64,000 bases of DNA from Serripes groenlandicus. Lineage: Eukaryota > Mollusca > Bivalvia > Cardiida > Cardiidae. Location: NCBI GenBank assembly GCA_031761405.1, contig JASEVX010000007.1, positions 36,274,849 to 36,338,848 of the forward strand, in the 5' to 3' direction. The number at the start of each line of letters is the position of its first letter. The stretch's first letter is position 1. Shown here one piece after another: positions 1 to 9,153 of this stretch. The notes beneath the pieces are model-generated. The model ran no database searches. It was not told where the DNA came from and saw nothing but the letters and a program-made list of their open reading frames with translations. The position numbers and the translations under genes were made by a program.

Positions 1-90
1 TACCCTCAAACCCTATGTTGCGGGTACTCAAAAGAATTGCCTCAGTGCGACGATTATTTTGAGTACCCACAATATAGAGTTTAGTTAGGA
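1..90. repeat. R4 small palindromic repeat
   Basis: The left arm (AACCCTATGTTGCGGGTACTCAAAA) is mirrored by TTTTGAGTACCCACAATATAGAG about 50 bp on. The same short palindrome recurs at 9400-9656, 29754, 46797 and elsewhere. Confidence 0.7.
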
Positions 91-538
91 CATAAGAGAG
101 ATATTGTTGGAAAAATACCAGTCTTCTCCTCCTTATCTAGTCCTCTGAAAAATTCTTAACATTTAAATTGTGTAATAATTTCCTACAATTAATTTCGTCA
201 AATTTTCAGGGCAGACAAATATTAAGCAGTCAAAAGAAAAGAAAAAAATTATTGTTTTAAGATGCCTGAATTATACACCTCCAAGCAGGAAAAAAGCCCG
301 CATGTTTTAATCAAATTCTTGGTAAAAACATTGGTATGATTCATTGCCACTTTTACATCTGTAGAGTCAACTTTTGAAAAATGTTGGGAGATGATAAATT
401 GCTCCAAATGAGCAAATTCTTCTTTACCAACAATGTTTCCAATTCTGAATCTATAATATACGTCAATATTTCAACATTTCCCTCAGAAATTTTCAGAACA
501 GACGACCCATATCAGTTGAGGAAAATGTTTAAAATCAA
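90..538. other. Intron, nothing recognised
   Basis: AT-rich intronic sequence below plexin exon 16. No ORF, RNA gene or clear repeat seen. Confidence 0.6.
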
Positions 539-997
539 TTAACCTTTTCCCCACTACAGATGTATCTTAACCCTTACCATCATACAACAATTCTGCAGAC
601 GACGACTTCGAAGATATTTGATAAAAATAGAAAATCTCTATAATTGAATGGATAAGCTATGACTAAAAGTGGAAAACATTGTGGCAAAAGGAGAAATTGC
701 TTGTTTTGAGCAATTTCTTCTTTTGTCACTATGTTTTCAAAAAGCCGTCTGCTGCAGAGGCATCAGAAAGCATCTATATGAGGGAAAGGGTTAACATATC
801 TGGAGCAGACAACTTCTGAAATCATTTTGGCAAATGAAGAAAATGCTCATACTGTACTGAGCATTATGCTGCATTTTTCCCCCTCACAACATTTTAAATT
901 AGATTTATACTGTCATTTATCAAGATCAGCAATAGTTTTGCCACAATGTTTTCAAAGTCTTCTGAAGCAGATTTGTTGTATGTGGGGAAAGGGTCAA
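539..997 (+). mobile_element. Old TTAA-hairpin MITE, split by a young copy
   Basis: The left end TTAACCTTTTCCCC is at 539. After the young insertion (567-794) the body resumes with GAGCAGACAACTTCTG and ends TGTGGGGAAAGGGTCAA. Confidence 0.7.
567..794 (-). mobile_element. Young TTAA-hairpin MITE (nested)
   Basis: Both TTAA ends are present and the spacer arm comes first (ATACAACAATTCTGCAG). The hairpin core is AAATTGCTTGTTTTGAGCAA and the end is GAGGGAAAGGGTTAA. It sits inside the older copy 539-997. Confidence 0.9.
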
Positions 998-1029
998 GGT
1001 TTGTTTTCATGCAGCGAGGCACAATTTAC

Positions 1030-1270
1030 CTTGCTTGCATTCGTTTCTGACGTTACTCTCCAGATTGTCCAGTAGAAGCTGCATTTTACGATAGTTTCTC
1101 TCGGCCTTGTGACTCTGTCGACGACATATGATCAGTATCAGCAATATGATGATTAACATGAACCCGAGTCCGGCCGCCGTCCCCATGATGTATTCAGAGG
1201 GAAATTTCATCATGGCTAATCTCTCGTACTCCAGCTTTCCGACACTGAATTTCAGGTTACCAATCTGCAC
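1030..1270 (-). CDS. PLXNB: Plexin exon 16: end of IPT6, TM helix, juxtamembrane
   Basis: 80 codons plus 1 nt: VQIGNLKFSVGKLEYERLAM, then a hydrophobic helix (roughly IMGTAAGLGFMLIIILLILI), a stop-transfer CRRQSHK, and the juxtamembrane coiled segment RNYRKMQLLLDNLESNVRNE. The TM segment and NLES motif are unmistakable for plexins. The acceptor is AATTTTAG|GTG and the donor AAG|GTAAAT. The next exon, which should open the GAP-like region, lies left of the window. Confidence 0.95.
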
Positions 1271-1326
1271 CTAAAATTGACAAGTAAACCGGAATTGACA
1301 TCATTTTATATCTACTGTACATGGCT

Positions 1327-1556
1327 TTAACCCTTTCCCTCATATAGACGCTTTCTGACGCCTCTTCAGTAGACGGCTTTTTGAAAACATAGTGACAATA
1401 GAAGAAATTGCACAAAACGTGCAATTTCGCCTTTTGTCACAATGTTTTCCACTTTTAGTCATAGGTTATCCATTCAATTAAAGGGATTTTCCATTATTTG
1501 ACAAAATATGTTCAAAGTCGTCTGTTGCTGAATTGTCGTATGAGGTAAAGGGTTAA
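1327..1556 (+). mobile_element. Young TTAA-hairpin MITE
   Basis: Complete 230-bp copy with TTAA ends. The right-end base change GAGGTAAAGGGTTAA is private to it. It lies 56 bp above the acceptor of the TM exon. Confidence 0.93.
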
Positions 1557-1628
1557 TGAAGGAAAGTTTGATGTAACAGACAGTTGTGAAAACGTGGCAA
1601 GTCTTTAGAAATGAAAGACTACTAAATG

Positions 1629-1923
1629 AACTAGAACTATCACTGAAGATGATAAATACCCCCTAAACAGCACCTTGACCTACACCATAACTTAATAAGT
1701 AAAAGGGCCATAACTCTGTAAAATAACATGCAATTGTAACCCCTTTAAGATATGCACATCTCCTCTTGGTATAAAAGCTTCATGTAAAATGTTATTGAAT
1801 TCCACCCAGTGGTTTGTGAGAAATAGGCCGGACAAAATATGGCTTCCGGCCGACCGACCGACAGACAGACTGCCCGACACAGTGACTCCTATATATCGCC
1901 TCTTCTTCGAAGGGGGTATAATA
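1629..1923 (+). repeat. R2 interspersed repeat, full copy
   Basis: Begins AACTAGAACTATCACTGAAG, contains a CCGACCGACCGACAGACAGAC tract and ends GAAGGGGGTATAAT. Other copies are at 23732, 41573 and 61424. Confidence 0.85.
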
Positions 1924-2150
1924 AAGTTGAAACCATTACAGCAATTTTTCCTTTTGCAACAATGTTTTTCAGAAATCATCTGCTATAGAATCATCAAAAG
2001 TATGTGTTCTAATAATAGCTCTTAATGAGCAATTTATCCTTTCGCATTAATGTTTATCAACTTTATTCAATTATCATATTGTCATTTACCGAGATTTTTC
2101 ACATCTTTACATGGATGTTTTCAAAGTCGTGGGACAGGGTATAATATAAG
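1924..2150. mobile_element. Decayed TTAA-hairpin MITE pieces
   Basis: Recognisable fragments are AATTTTTCCTTTTGCAACAATG and GAGCAATTTATCCTTTCGC, then a right end with ATGTTTTCAAAGTCGTGGG. Confidence 0.5.
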
Positions 2151-2549
2151 ACATTTTCAAAGTTGTCTTCTGCAGATTTGTTGTCTTTGAGAAAGGGTAT
2201 ACTATTAGACGTTTTCAAAGTTGTCTGCTGCAGATTTGTTGTTTTTGGGAAAGGGTATAATTTAAGACGTTTTTAAAGTTGTCTGCTGCAGATTTGTTGT
2301 TTTTGGGAAAGGGTATACTATAAGACGTTTTCAAAGTTGTCTGCTGCAGATTTGTTGATTTTGGGAAAGGGTATAATATAAGACATTTTCAAAGTTGTCT
2401 GCTGCAGATTTGTTGTTTTTGGGAAAGAGTATAGAATAAGACGTTTTTAAAGTCGTCTGCTGCAGATTTGTTGTTTTTGGGAAAGGGTATAATATAAGAC
2501 ATTTTCAAAGTTGTCTGCTGCAGATTTGTTGTTTTTGGGAAAGGGTATA
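2151..2549. repeat. 58-bp tandem array made from a MITE right end
   Basis: Seven units start at 2151, 2209, 2267, 2325, 2383, 2441 and 2499. Each contains TCAAAGTTGTCTGCTGCAG and GGGAAAGGGTATA, i.e. the terminal 45 bp of an old MITE plus a short linker. It ends 20 bp before the exon 15 donor. Confidence 0.93.
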
Positions 2550-2568
2550 TTGACTCAGAAGAACTTAC

Positions 2569-2742
2569 TATGACTACAGGATAGGAAGAATCATCGTTGC
2601 CATTTTCATCTCTGCCCGCTGGTTGGGTGCCGGGCGGCGTACAGAATATCTGAGATTCAGACAGGTTGGTCACGTTACATTTCTGTCCTCCGATTGATAT
2701 TATGATGTCCTCTTTTGACGCTGCCAAGCTCAAACCGCGAGC
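2569..2742 (-). CDS. PLXNB: Plexin exon 15: IPT6 core
   Basis: 58 codons, phase 0: ARGLSLAASKEDIIISIGGQ, then KCNVTNLSESQIFCTPPGTQ, ending SSYPVVI. The Cys pair with '.IFCTPP' and the 'SKED' motif point to the plexin-B type IPT6. The acceptor is AATTTCAG and the donor ATA|GTAAGT. A 58-bp tandem array begins 20 bp beyond the donor. Confidence 0.93.
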
Positions 2743-2827
2743 CTGAAATTGTGAAAGTATGATTTGTATGTACCTGTTTTCAGTTGTGATAAAATTATGA
2801 TCTCTTTTCAACATTCAAACACATTTT

Positions 2828-3026
2828 GAAGCATTTGCAGAAGTAGAGTTTTGAAAACAATGTGGAAAAAGGAGATATTGCTTATACATGTACAACACAT
2901 TTTTTCCTTTTACCATAATGTTTTCACCATTTTTCAATGACTATACTTTCATTTAAAGAGATTTTCTTTATTCATGCCCAGTCGGCTGCAGTAGATTTGT
3001 TCTATCAGTATATCAGTATATGAGTT
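2828..3026 (+). mobile_element. Old TTAA-hairpin MITE, decayed
   Basis: GTTTTGAAAACAATGTGGAAAAAGG pairs with CCTTTTACCATAATGTTTTC, followed by a diverged spacer and CGGCTGCAGTAGATTTG. The ends are lost. Confidence 0.6.
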
Positions 3027-3159
3027 AAAAGTACAAAATACAGACAGAAATTTGTTTGATAACACATTTTTTTTTTTATAAATGTTAATTTATGCAATCA
3101 CATTTAAAGTTATATCAGTCTAATATTTACAAAAGGGACCAAAAAAAAAGATCACTTAC

Positions 3160-3426
3160 CTCAAAGACCAGTACCTCTCCTTTAAATTTTTTGATCGAAT
3201 TGGGTTCACTAAAATTGTACACCACTGGATCGGGATAGTATTTCATCTTTGTCTTCACGCCAATTCTTGTCAGATTCCGCACTGATTCTACGTTATCCAT
3301 GATGAATCCTAGGTCCACTTCCACGTGGGTCGATCTTCGTGTCCGATAAAACTGACTGTGAAAGGAACCTCTCGGAATATGTGGGGTTGGACAAGACATC
3401 CGAGTTGGTGTTATGTTTGTGCAAAC
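3160..3426 (-). CDS. PLXNB: Plexin exon 14: end of IPT5, start of IPT6
   Basis: 89 codons, phase 0: VCTNITPTRMSCPTPHIPRG, then SFHSQFYRTRRSTHVEVDLG, then FIMDNVESVRNLTRIGVKTK, ending KFKGEVLVFE. C...T.T.M.CPTP and 'VDLGFIMDNV' followed by 'YYPDPVV' are characteristic of the last two plexin IPT domains. The acceptor is TTAACACAG and the donor GAG|GTAAGT. The acceptor region matches the terminal sequence of repeat R3 (see findings). The exact 5' edge is supported by phase and by the conserved Cys. Confidence 0.9.
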
Positions 3427-3457
3427 CTGTGTTAAAGACCATTATATTCAATTACAG

Positions 3458-3627
3458 TCAAACCTGTGCTAAAGACCACCTTTGTTTAGCAATTCCCCGT
3501 CTTTATCAATCACACTTTAGAATTCCCCTTCATTCATTTTCTGCACAAATGATCCTGTAATTAAATACCACCTGTGATAAGAGATCAAATTGCTCTCTTC
3601 CCATGGGTGGTCTTTAAACACAGGTTA
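3458..3627 (+). mobile_element. R3 element, complete
   Basis: Left end AACCTGTGCTAAAGACCACC, right end GGGTGGTCTTTAAACACAGGTT: terminal inverted repeats around a 130-bp core. Relatives are at 4140, 50393 and 60917. Confidence 0.8.
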
Positions 3628-3649
3628 GAGGTTATATCGCAATTATTAC

Positions 3650-4135
3650 AAAGAAGATTTGAGCGTTGCTTTGGGAAAAAACAACCATATGGCATTTCTG
3701 ACCAGTGTAGATCTGGATCAGACAGCGCTTAGGCCAATCTGACTGTTCAATATAAACCAATTAGTCATAGAAGGTTTCAATTAACTGCTGTAAAGCTGTA
3801 TCCATAATTGTGCCACTCAGTTATAGAAATATACCAAGATGATGTAATTGTATTTCCTAGAAGGAAATATTTCCAATGGGAGAAGACCAATTTTATATGA
3901 AATGACACCATATATAATGTCACGATTTACTTGCGACATAAAACTCTGTCATCTTTGAAAAATGTGAGTTTAAATTTAATGAACAATGCATCTGTTGTTT
4001 CACATTTCTTTATTTCAATATATCTGTATTTCAAGCTAAACAGATTTGCCACACAGGCATTAAAAGTAATTCTGTTCCCAGAAAAAAATGAGTAATTGTC
4101 TGTTTTTTGTGTAGCTTTTACTTATATATACATAT
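3650..4135. other. Intron, nothing recognised
   Basis: No ORF or repeat match was seen in this part of the intron between exons 13 and 14. Confidence 0.55.
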
Positions 4136-4139
4136 CAGT

Positions 4140-4245
4140 ATAGTCAAACCTGATCTAAAGACCACCTTGGAATAGCGGTCCCCTGTCTATAGCAACCACA
4201 CTTTTAGTTTGCAAATTACTAATTTTATGCATAAATGATCCTGTA
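4140..4245 (+). mobile_element. R3 element, left half only
   Basis: AACCTGATCTAAAGACCACC is followed by the same core as at 3480-3560 (CCCTGTCTATAGCAACCACAC). The right terminus is missing. Confidence 0.75.
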
Positions 4246-4278
4246 GTTTAATTTAGCAAACAATTTTGCCACAGAAGC

Positions 4279-4507
4279 TTAACCCTTTCCCTCATATAGA
4301 CACTTTCTGATGCCTCTGCAGCAGACGGCTTTTTGAAAACAGTGACAAAAGAGGAAATTGCTCAAAACAAGCAATTTCTCCTATCGCCACAATGTTTTTT
4401 CACTTTTTGTCATAGGTTATCCATTCAATTATGGAGATTTTCTAACTTTTGACAAAATACGTTCAAAGTCGTCTGCAGCAGAATTGCCGTATGAGGGAAA
4501 GGGTTAA
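4279..4507 (+). mobile_element. Young TTAA-hairpin MITE
   Basis: TTAA at both ends, CCCTCATATAGACACTTTC start, core GCTCAAAACAAGC. The right end lies 41 bp from the exon 13 donor. Confidence 0.93.
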
Positions 4508-4548
4508 AACATATCTGTTTCTGGGTTGAACATAAAAAAAGTAGTTAC

Positions 4549-4660
4549 CTGTTTGTCTGTAGTTTTCACATGTCCATACATATCTGTGTATTTAGCAAAC
4601 AGTTTAGGTTGCTGTATTGTGTGTAGATTGTTCCCAGATATAGTTATCATCCTCCCTCCA
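4549..4660 (-). CDS. PLXNB: Plexin exon 13: IPT5 middle
   Basis: 1 nt plus 37 codons: GGRMITISGNNLHTIQQPKL, then FAKYTDMYGHVKTTDKQ. 'SGG..ITI.G.NL..IQ.P' is the conserved plexin IPT5 core. The acceptor is GTTTACAG and the donor CAG|GTAACT. The exon ends in phase 0. A young MITE ends 41 bp past the donor. Confidence 0.93.
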
Positions 4661-4849
4661 CTGTAAACACAGGGAATAACGGTTCATGTACATTATAGTT
4701 TTTCAAAAAATAGTTTATATTGAACCATTGTTGTAAACATTGTTGAAAAAAAATATATATTTGTTTGTGTTAATATTGACCATTACCTATATTTTTCTGT
4801 CTATAAATTTTGGTTTAGTGAAGAAATAAAGATTGAACATTTTACAACA

Positions 4850-5033
4850 AGCATACGACTTTGGAAAACATTATGGTAAATGGAGAAATTGCTCAACAAT
4901 TCTCCTTCTGCAACAATGCTTTCAACTATGTTCAATAATTACATTTTCAATTATGGAGATTTTCCATATTGATGTCTAGTAGTTTTCAAAGTCATAGCAG
5001 CTGCAGATTTAATGTCTGTGTAAATGGGATGAA
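4850..5033 (+). mobile_element. Old TTAA-hairpin MITE, decayed
   Basis: GAAAACATTATGGTAAATGG pairs with the diverged CCTTCTGCAACAATGC, followed by the spacer with ATGGAGATTTTCC. The termini are degraded. Confidence 0.6.
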
Positions 5034-5205
5034 ATTATCTGGTTTGAAAACAACTGGGAAAATGTATTAGGTTCATAATGGGCCCAGAACTGCTGACATC
5101 AAAAGCTTGTCTAAGCATGATTGGGTTGGTAAATATTAATGTTAAAAGCTATGAACCACACCCACCAACAGCTGATTGTGGTAACCTCTTCCTACAGACA
5201 GGAGC

Positions 5206-5395
5206 ATTTGTGTGCATCTGCAGCAGATGCTTTGATAACATCTGATGGCAATTATTACATTCAGAAACATTGAAATTATCTTTTTATGTTGAGTTCAAAA
5301 AATTATTGTGGGAAAAGGAGAAATTACTCTTTATGAGCAATTCTCCTCTGGTCAGTATGTTTTGAAAAGCGATTTTTTTCAATGGAGTCTACCGT
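5206..5395 (-). mobile_element. Old TTAA-hairpin MITE, decayed
   Basis: CTGCAGCAGATGCTTTG lies to the left. The inner stem is GTGGGAAAAGGAGAAATTAC against GCAATTCTCCTCTGG. The right end runs into the exon 12 flank. Confidence 0.5.
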
Positions 5396-5436
5396 TGTTT
5401 GCTTCAGAATAAATATATATACATGTATAAACAAAC

Positions 5437-5616
5437 CTGACATAGCTGCGCAATGGTGATATACTGTACACAGTAGGGTTTGGCATATACTGGAAGTAAA
5501 CATTGGTACCCATCTTCTCATACCCATCGAAAAACATCCTGAAGGGCTCTGGCTTGTCATCAGGGTATATTACCGCCCGGGTCTCACAGAATGCTATCAT
5601 CGCAGTCACCATATTT
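5437..5616 (-). CDS. PLXNB: Plexin exon 12: end of IPT4, start of IPT5
   Basis: 1 nt plus 59 codons plus 2 nt: NMVTAMIAFCETRAVIYPDD, then KPEPFRMFFDGYEKMGTNVY, then FQYMPNPTVYSISPLRSYV. 'F.Y.PNPTVYSISP..S.VSGG' is the plexin IPT4/5 junction. The acceptor is TCCCTACAG. The donor CAG|GTTTGT is non-consensus at +3 but is the only one that joins exon 13 in frame. Confidence 0.93.
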
Positions 5617-5640
5617 CTGTAGGGAAAAGAACCAGGTAAA

Positions 5641-5855
5641 TTAACCTTTTTCCACTTTTATCACATCTGCAGCAGATAAGTTCGAAAACGTCAAGAAAAC
5701 TATATGTTAAATCACCATAAATCAAAGTATAATTATTGGAGAGAGCTAAAAACATTGTGGCAAAAGGAAAATGTGCACATTATTGCAAATTTCTTCTTTT
5801 GTCAATGTTTTTGATTGTTGTCTGCTGCAGTTGCATCTAAAACTGAGGGTTATTT
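5641..5855 (-). mobile_element. Old TTAA-hairpin MITE
   Basis: TTAACCTTTTTCCAC start, CACATCTGCAGCAGATAAG, stem ACATTGTGGCAAAAGG, right GTCTGCTGCAGTTGC. It starts 25 bp above the exon 12 acceptor. Confidence 0.65.
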
Positions 5856-5859
5856 CCCT

Positions 5860-6300
5860 ATAACAGGACTCATAATTGATTTTACAGGAAGTTGTTTCGG
5901 ATACAGATGTATTTCTTTGCCTGATTCGCTACACTTTTTAAGTTACGCGATTTTTTGCTTGTCCGTTTTTTTGTAATTAATTTCATGGGTAATTTAATCA
6001 TGAAAATCATTAATTCTATCTAAAACGGAAATCAATTAGCCTCCTCAAAATGAAATGTGATTTTTTTTTTTCTTTTCTTAATTCCTCTGGAGGAAATCAG
6101 GAAATTTCAAAACATAAACTTTGCTCTGATCTTAAATGGCAGTCTGCTATACTTATTTTTTAAAAAAGGGTTTTGTTTATCTGTCATTGTCATGCTATGC
6201 TTTAAGAACTGCAACAGAAATATCATAAAACATATCAATTGGCCTTTCATACAGCTTAGATTTTATTAGGGAATACATGTTGTTGTATAATATAATTATG
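5860..6300. other. Intron, nothing recognised
   Basis: AT-rich, with a short T-tract near 6061. The open frames here are low-complexity and have no family resemblance. Confidence 0.55.
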
Positions 6301-6346
6301 TCCCAGCAGCAAATGCATTTTGACGCATTTGCAAAATGTCATCTGT

Positions 6347-6706
6347 GAATCATTTCCCACATTCAACAAATCAACAGCAGACAACTTTGATCATGAGCAA
6401 TTTCTCCTTTTCAACAATATTTTGAACAGCCGTCTGCTGAAGGTGTGTCTTAACCCTTTCCCTCATACGACAATTCTGCAGCAGACGACTTTGAACTTAT
6501 TTTGTCAAAAAGTGGAAAATCTTTATAATTGAATGGATAACCTATGACAAAAAGTGCAAAACATTGTGGCAAAAGGAGAAATTGCACGTTTTGTGCAATT
6601 TCTTCTTTTTTCACTTTGTTTTCAAAAAGCCTTCTGCTGAAGAGGCGTCAGAAAGCGTCTATATGAGGGATAGGGTTAATGCGTCCTGCAAGTGGAAAAG
6701 GGTTAA
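6347..6706 (-). mobile_element. Old TTAA-hairpin MITE, split by a young copy
   Basis: TTTCCCACATTCAACAAATC to GAAGGTGTGTC, interrupted at 6450-6679, then TGCGTCCTGCAAGTGG and AAAAGGGTTAA. Confidence 0.8.
6450..6679 (-). mobile_element. Young TTAA-hairpin MITE (nested)
   Basis: Complete 230 bp with TTAA on both sides. Core GCACGTTTTGTGC. The insertion point is a TTAA in the right arm of the older copy. It lies 74 bp from the exon 11 donor. Confidence 0.94.
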
Positions 6707-6752
6707 AATATCAAAATATTGTTGATTCTGATTTATTACAATGTTATCTTAC

Positions 6753-6889
6753 CTTAGGATGGAGCATTCCTCTTTGCCAACGGAAGCTGTAATAATTCTG
6801 CCTGTATCCAGAAATTCTCCATATATGGTAATGGTGGACCCACCAGCTACAGGACCAATGGATGGTTTTATACTCGCTATGACTGGATC
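6753..6889 (-). CDS. PLXNB: Plexin exon 11: IPT4 first part
   Basis: 45 codons plus 2 nt: DPVIASIKPSIGPVAGGSTI, then TIYGEFLDTGRIITASVGKE, then ECSIL. 'DP.I.SI.P..GP.AGGS.ITI.G..L' is a textbook IPT repeat following directly on exon 10. The acceptor is TTCCTCTAG and the donor AAG|GTAAGA. The last AG plus A of exon 12 make Arg. Confidence 0.95.
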
Positions 6890-6939
6890 CTAGAGGAACA
6901 AGAGAACCTGTTAACTAATGGATTCTCCCAGAATAGGCT

Positions 6940-7158
6940 GTAAACCCTTTTCCTCATATAGATGCACCTGCAGCAGACAACTTTTGAAAAAATTGTGGCA
7001 AAAGGAGAAATCCCTCATGATGTGCAATTTCATCTTTAACCACAATGTTTTTAAGTTTTCTCAATAAATATTCTTCATTTTATAGAAATCTTCCATTTTT
7101 TGCTTAGATAAATTTAAAGGGGTCTGTTGCAGATTTGTTTTATGTGGGAAAGGGTTAA
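6940..7158 (+). mobile_element. Old TTAA-hairpin MITE
   Basis: GTAAACCCTTTTCCTCATATAG to TATGTGGGAAAGGGTTAA. The core GCAATTTCATC is diverged. Confidence 0.8.
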
Positions 7159-7279
7159 TTATTTAAAAATATATTTGTGAAGCATCAATGTCCTTGGGTG
7201 ATTACAAATGTTTTTTTAAGTAAGTTTTAAACTAATTTTAAAGTTTGAGCCACAAATAGACAGAAAGACAAGACATTTA

Positions 7280-7453
7280 TATGCATCTGCAGCAGACAGC
7301 TTCTGAAAACCTCATAATAAGAAATTTCTTCTTGTGCAACGTTATTAAATCTATTCAATAATCATATTTCATTTACAGACAAATGTTCACATCTTTGCCT
7401 ATATGTTTCCAAAGTTATCTGCTGCGGATTTGGTGTATCTTTGAAAGTGTTAG
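7280..7453 (+). mobile_element. Old TTAA-hairpin MITE, left end worn
   Basis: ATGCATCTGCAGCAGACAGC and the spacer with TTGCCTATATGTTTCC are clear. Its right end abuts the young copy at 7454. Confidence 0.65.
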
Positions 7454-7675
7454 TTAACCCTTATAGACGTTTTCTAACGCCTCTGCAGCAGACGGCTATT
7501 TGAAAACATAGTGACAAAAGAAGAAATTGCACAAAACGTGCAATTTCTCCTTTTGCCACAATGTTTTCCACTTTTAGTCATAGGTTATCCATTCAATTAC
7601 AGAGATTTTCTATTTTTTGACAAAATATGTCCAAAGTCGTCTGCTGCAGAATTGTCGTATGTGGGAAAGGGTTAA
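7454..7675 (+). mobile_element. Young TTAA-hairpin MITE
   Basis: TTAACCCTTATAGACG (8 bp missing near the left end) to GTGGGAAAGGGTTAA. Core GCACAAAACGTGC. 38 bp from exon 10. Confidence 0.93.
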
Positions 7676-7712
7676 ACCCTTGAAAGCAAAAAGAATTCCC
7701 AGCATACCCTAC

Positions 7713-7970
7713 CTGATAGAAGAATTTCTCATGAAAGTTAACCGCAGGTCTGTTGGGCAGGGCCACAGTCACAATACCACTCCTTGGCTTCACACTGGCT
7801 CCCAGCTTACATACAATCCACTGGGAGGGCTGGTACCGCTCTCTGAGTGGCGCACACCTTACCCCTGCTATGCTGATAGCATTCTGAACCTCCTCAAATT
7901 TTGAACCGAGATCTTTTCCAGAAATGTTCACAAATGTTCCACCTGCTATCGGTCCTGACAAAGGGTATAC
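7713..7970 (-). CDS. PLXNB: Plexin exon 10: IPT3
   Basis: 86 codons, phase 0 at both ends. It starts VYPLSGPIAGGTFVNISGKD and ends AVNFHEKFFYQ. 'P..GP..GGT.V.I.G..LG' is the defining start of an IPT/TIG domain. A Cys pair (VRCAP and IVCKL) and the closing '.FFYQ' strand complete the fold. The acceptor is ACATTTCAG and the donor CAG|GTAGGG. A young MITE ends 38 bp beyond the donor (7675). Confidence 0.95.
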
Positions 7971-7999
7971 CTGAAATGTTACAGGAAATGATTTGTTTG

Positions 8000-8146
8000 C
8001 CCTTTATCACATACAGATGCTTTCTAAAACCTCTCCAGCAGAACTTTATTCAATAACTGTGCTTTCATTTATAGAGAGTTTCCATATCTTTTACATAAAT
8101 GTCTTCAAAGTCGTCTGCAGATTAGCTGTATGCTGGAAACGGTTAT
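8000..8146 (+). mobile_element. Old MITE lacking its hairpin core
   Basis: Left arm CACATACAGATGCTTTC passes straight into the spacer (ACTTTATTCAATAAC) and right arm GTCGTCTGCAG. The inner stem is deleted. Confidence 0.65.
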
Positions 8147-8313
8147 AGATGAAAAAAGGTGAATATTTTATCTAGCCTCACAAAATGTCACGTGAAATAA
8201 AATTGGAGAAGACATGTGAAACAATTATTGAAAGTCCTACATAATATTATGCAATTCACTATACAAAAATGAGGAGAAACCACCCTCAATCCATACATTC
8301 GTCAGAGCTTTAG

Positions 8314-8518
8314 ATAAACCCTTTCCCACATACGACAATTCTGCAGCAGACGACTTTGAAAACATATTGGCAAAAATGTCTGATATCTCCATAACTGTGA
8401 GTTTAATCATTAAATAGAGTTGAAAATATTGTTGCAAAAGGGGAAAGTGCTCATCATGAGCAATTTTTCCTTTTGTCAAAATGTTTTCAAAAGTCGTCTG
8501 TAAGTGGAAAAGGGTTAA
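8314..8518 (-). mobile_element. Old TTAA-hairpin MITE
   Basis: CCCACATACGACAATTCTGC start, core GCTCATCATGAGC, AAAAGGGTTAA end. The distal right arm is shortened. Confidence 0.8.
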
Positions 8519-8555
8519 TAGAGTATTGTATGTTATAAAGTTCTTATTTGATGTC

Positions 8556-8640
8556 CAAACCCTATATTGCAAGTACTGTACTCAAAAGAATCCTCTCTGT
8601 AAGGTAGTTCTTTTGAAAACCAACAACAGAGGTGTAACTG
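8556..8640. repeat. R4 palindrome, one arm
   Basis: AAACCCTATATTGCAAG...GTACTCAAAAGAATCC resembles the left arm of the repeat at position 1. The second arm is worn (GTTCTTTTGA). Confidence 0.55.
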
Positions 8641-8952
8641 TTTGATAAGAAAGATATACTTGGGTAAAGATCTATTTTTCCCCTCCTGATCTGGGCCTCT
8701 CTCTCCAGAGAAAAGTTGTAATCAGAAAAACAGAAATTTTAAAAACTAAAACACTAATCATGTCTGATAATTGGCAAGGCCATAAAAAGTCTCCGTACAA
8801 GACAAGCAATGGCAGAATTGATTGGTTTACATTATGTAATATTTTAAATGATGTCTGCTTCTGGAATGCACTCAGTATAGTTTGGCTGCTTATGATAAGT
8901 AAATTCTCTTTCTCATCGGCGATTTCAACTCCATATCAAAACATCAACTTGC

Positions 8953-9134
8953 AGATGCATCTGTGAACACATGTGAAAAGATTGTGGAAAAAAAAAGAGC
9001 AATTTCTTTTTTTCCCACAATGTTTTCAACACCATTTAGTAGTAATACTTTCATTTATAGAGATATTCCATACTTTTGCATAGATGTTTTTAAATTTGTC
9101 TGCAGTAGATTTGCTCTATGTGGGAAAGGGTAAT
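8953..9134 (+). mobile_element. Old TTAA-hairpin MITE
   Basis: Stem AAAAGATTGTGGAAAAAA against TTTCCCACAATGTTTTC, then spacer, then CTATGTGGGAAAGGGTAA. It stops 20 bp short of exon 9. Confidence 0.7.
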
Positions 9135-9153
9135 TAGAATAGTTTAGACTTAC

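Noticed and set aside
2151..2549. Possible CRISPR-like array (regular 58-bp repeats).
   Set aside because: The units have no unique spacers, are derived from a MITE end, and the context is an animal intron.
5324..5612. 78-codon minus frame overlapping exon 12 in another phase.
   Set aside because: The +1 frame of the same exon matches the plexin IPT domain and both splice phases.
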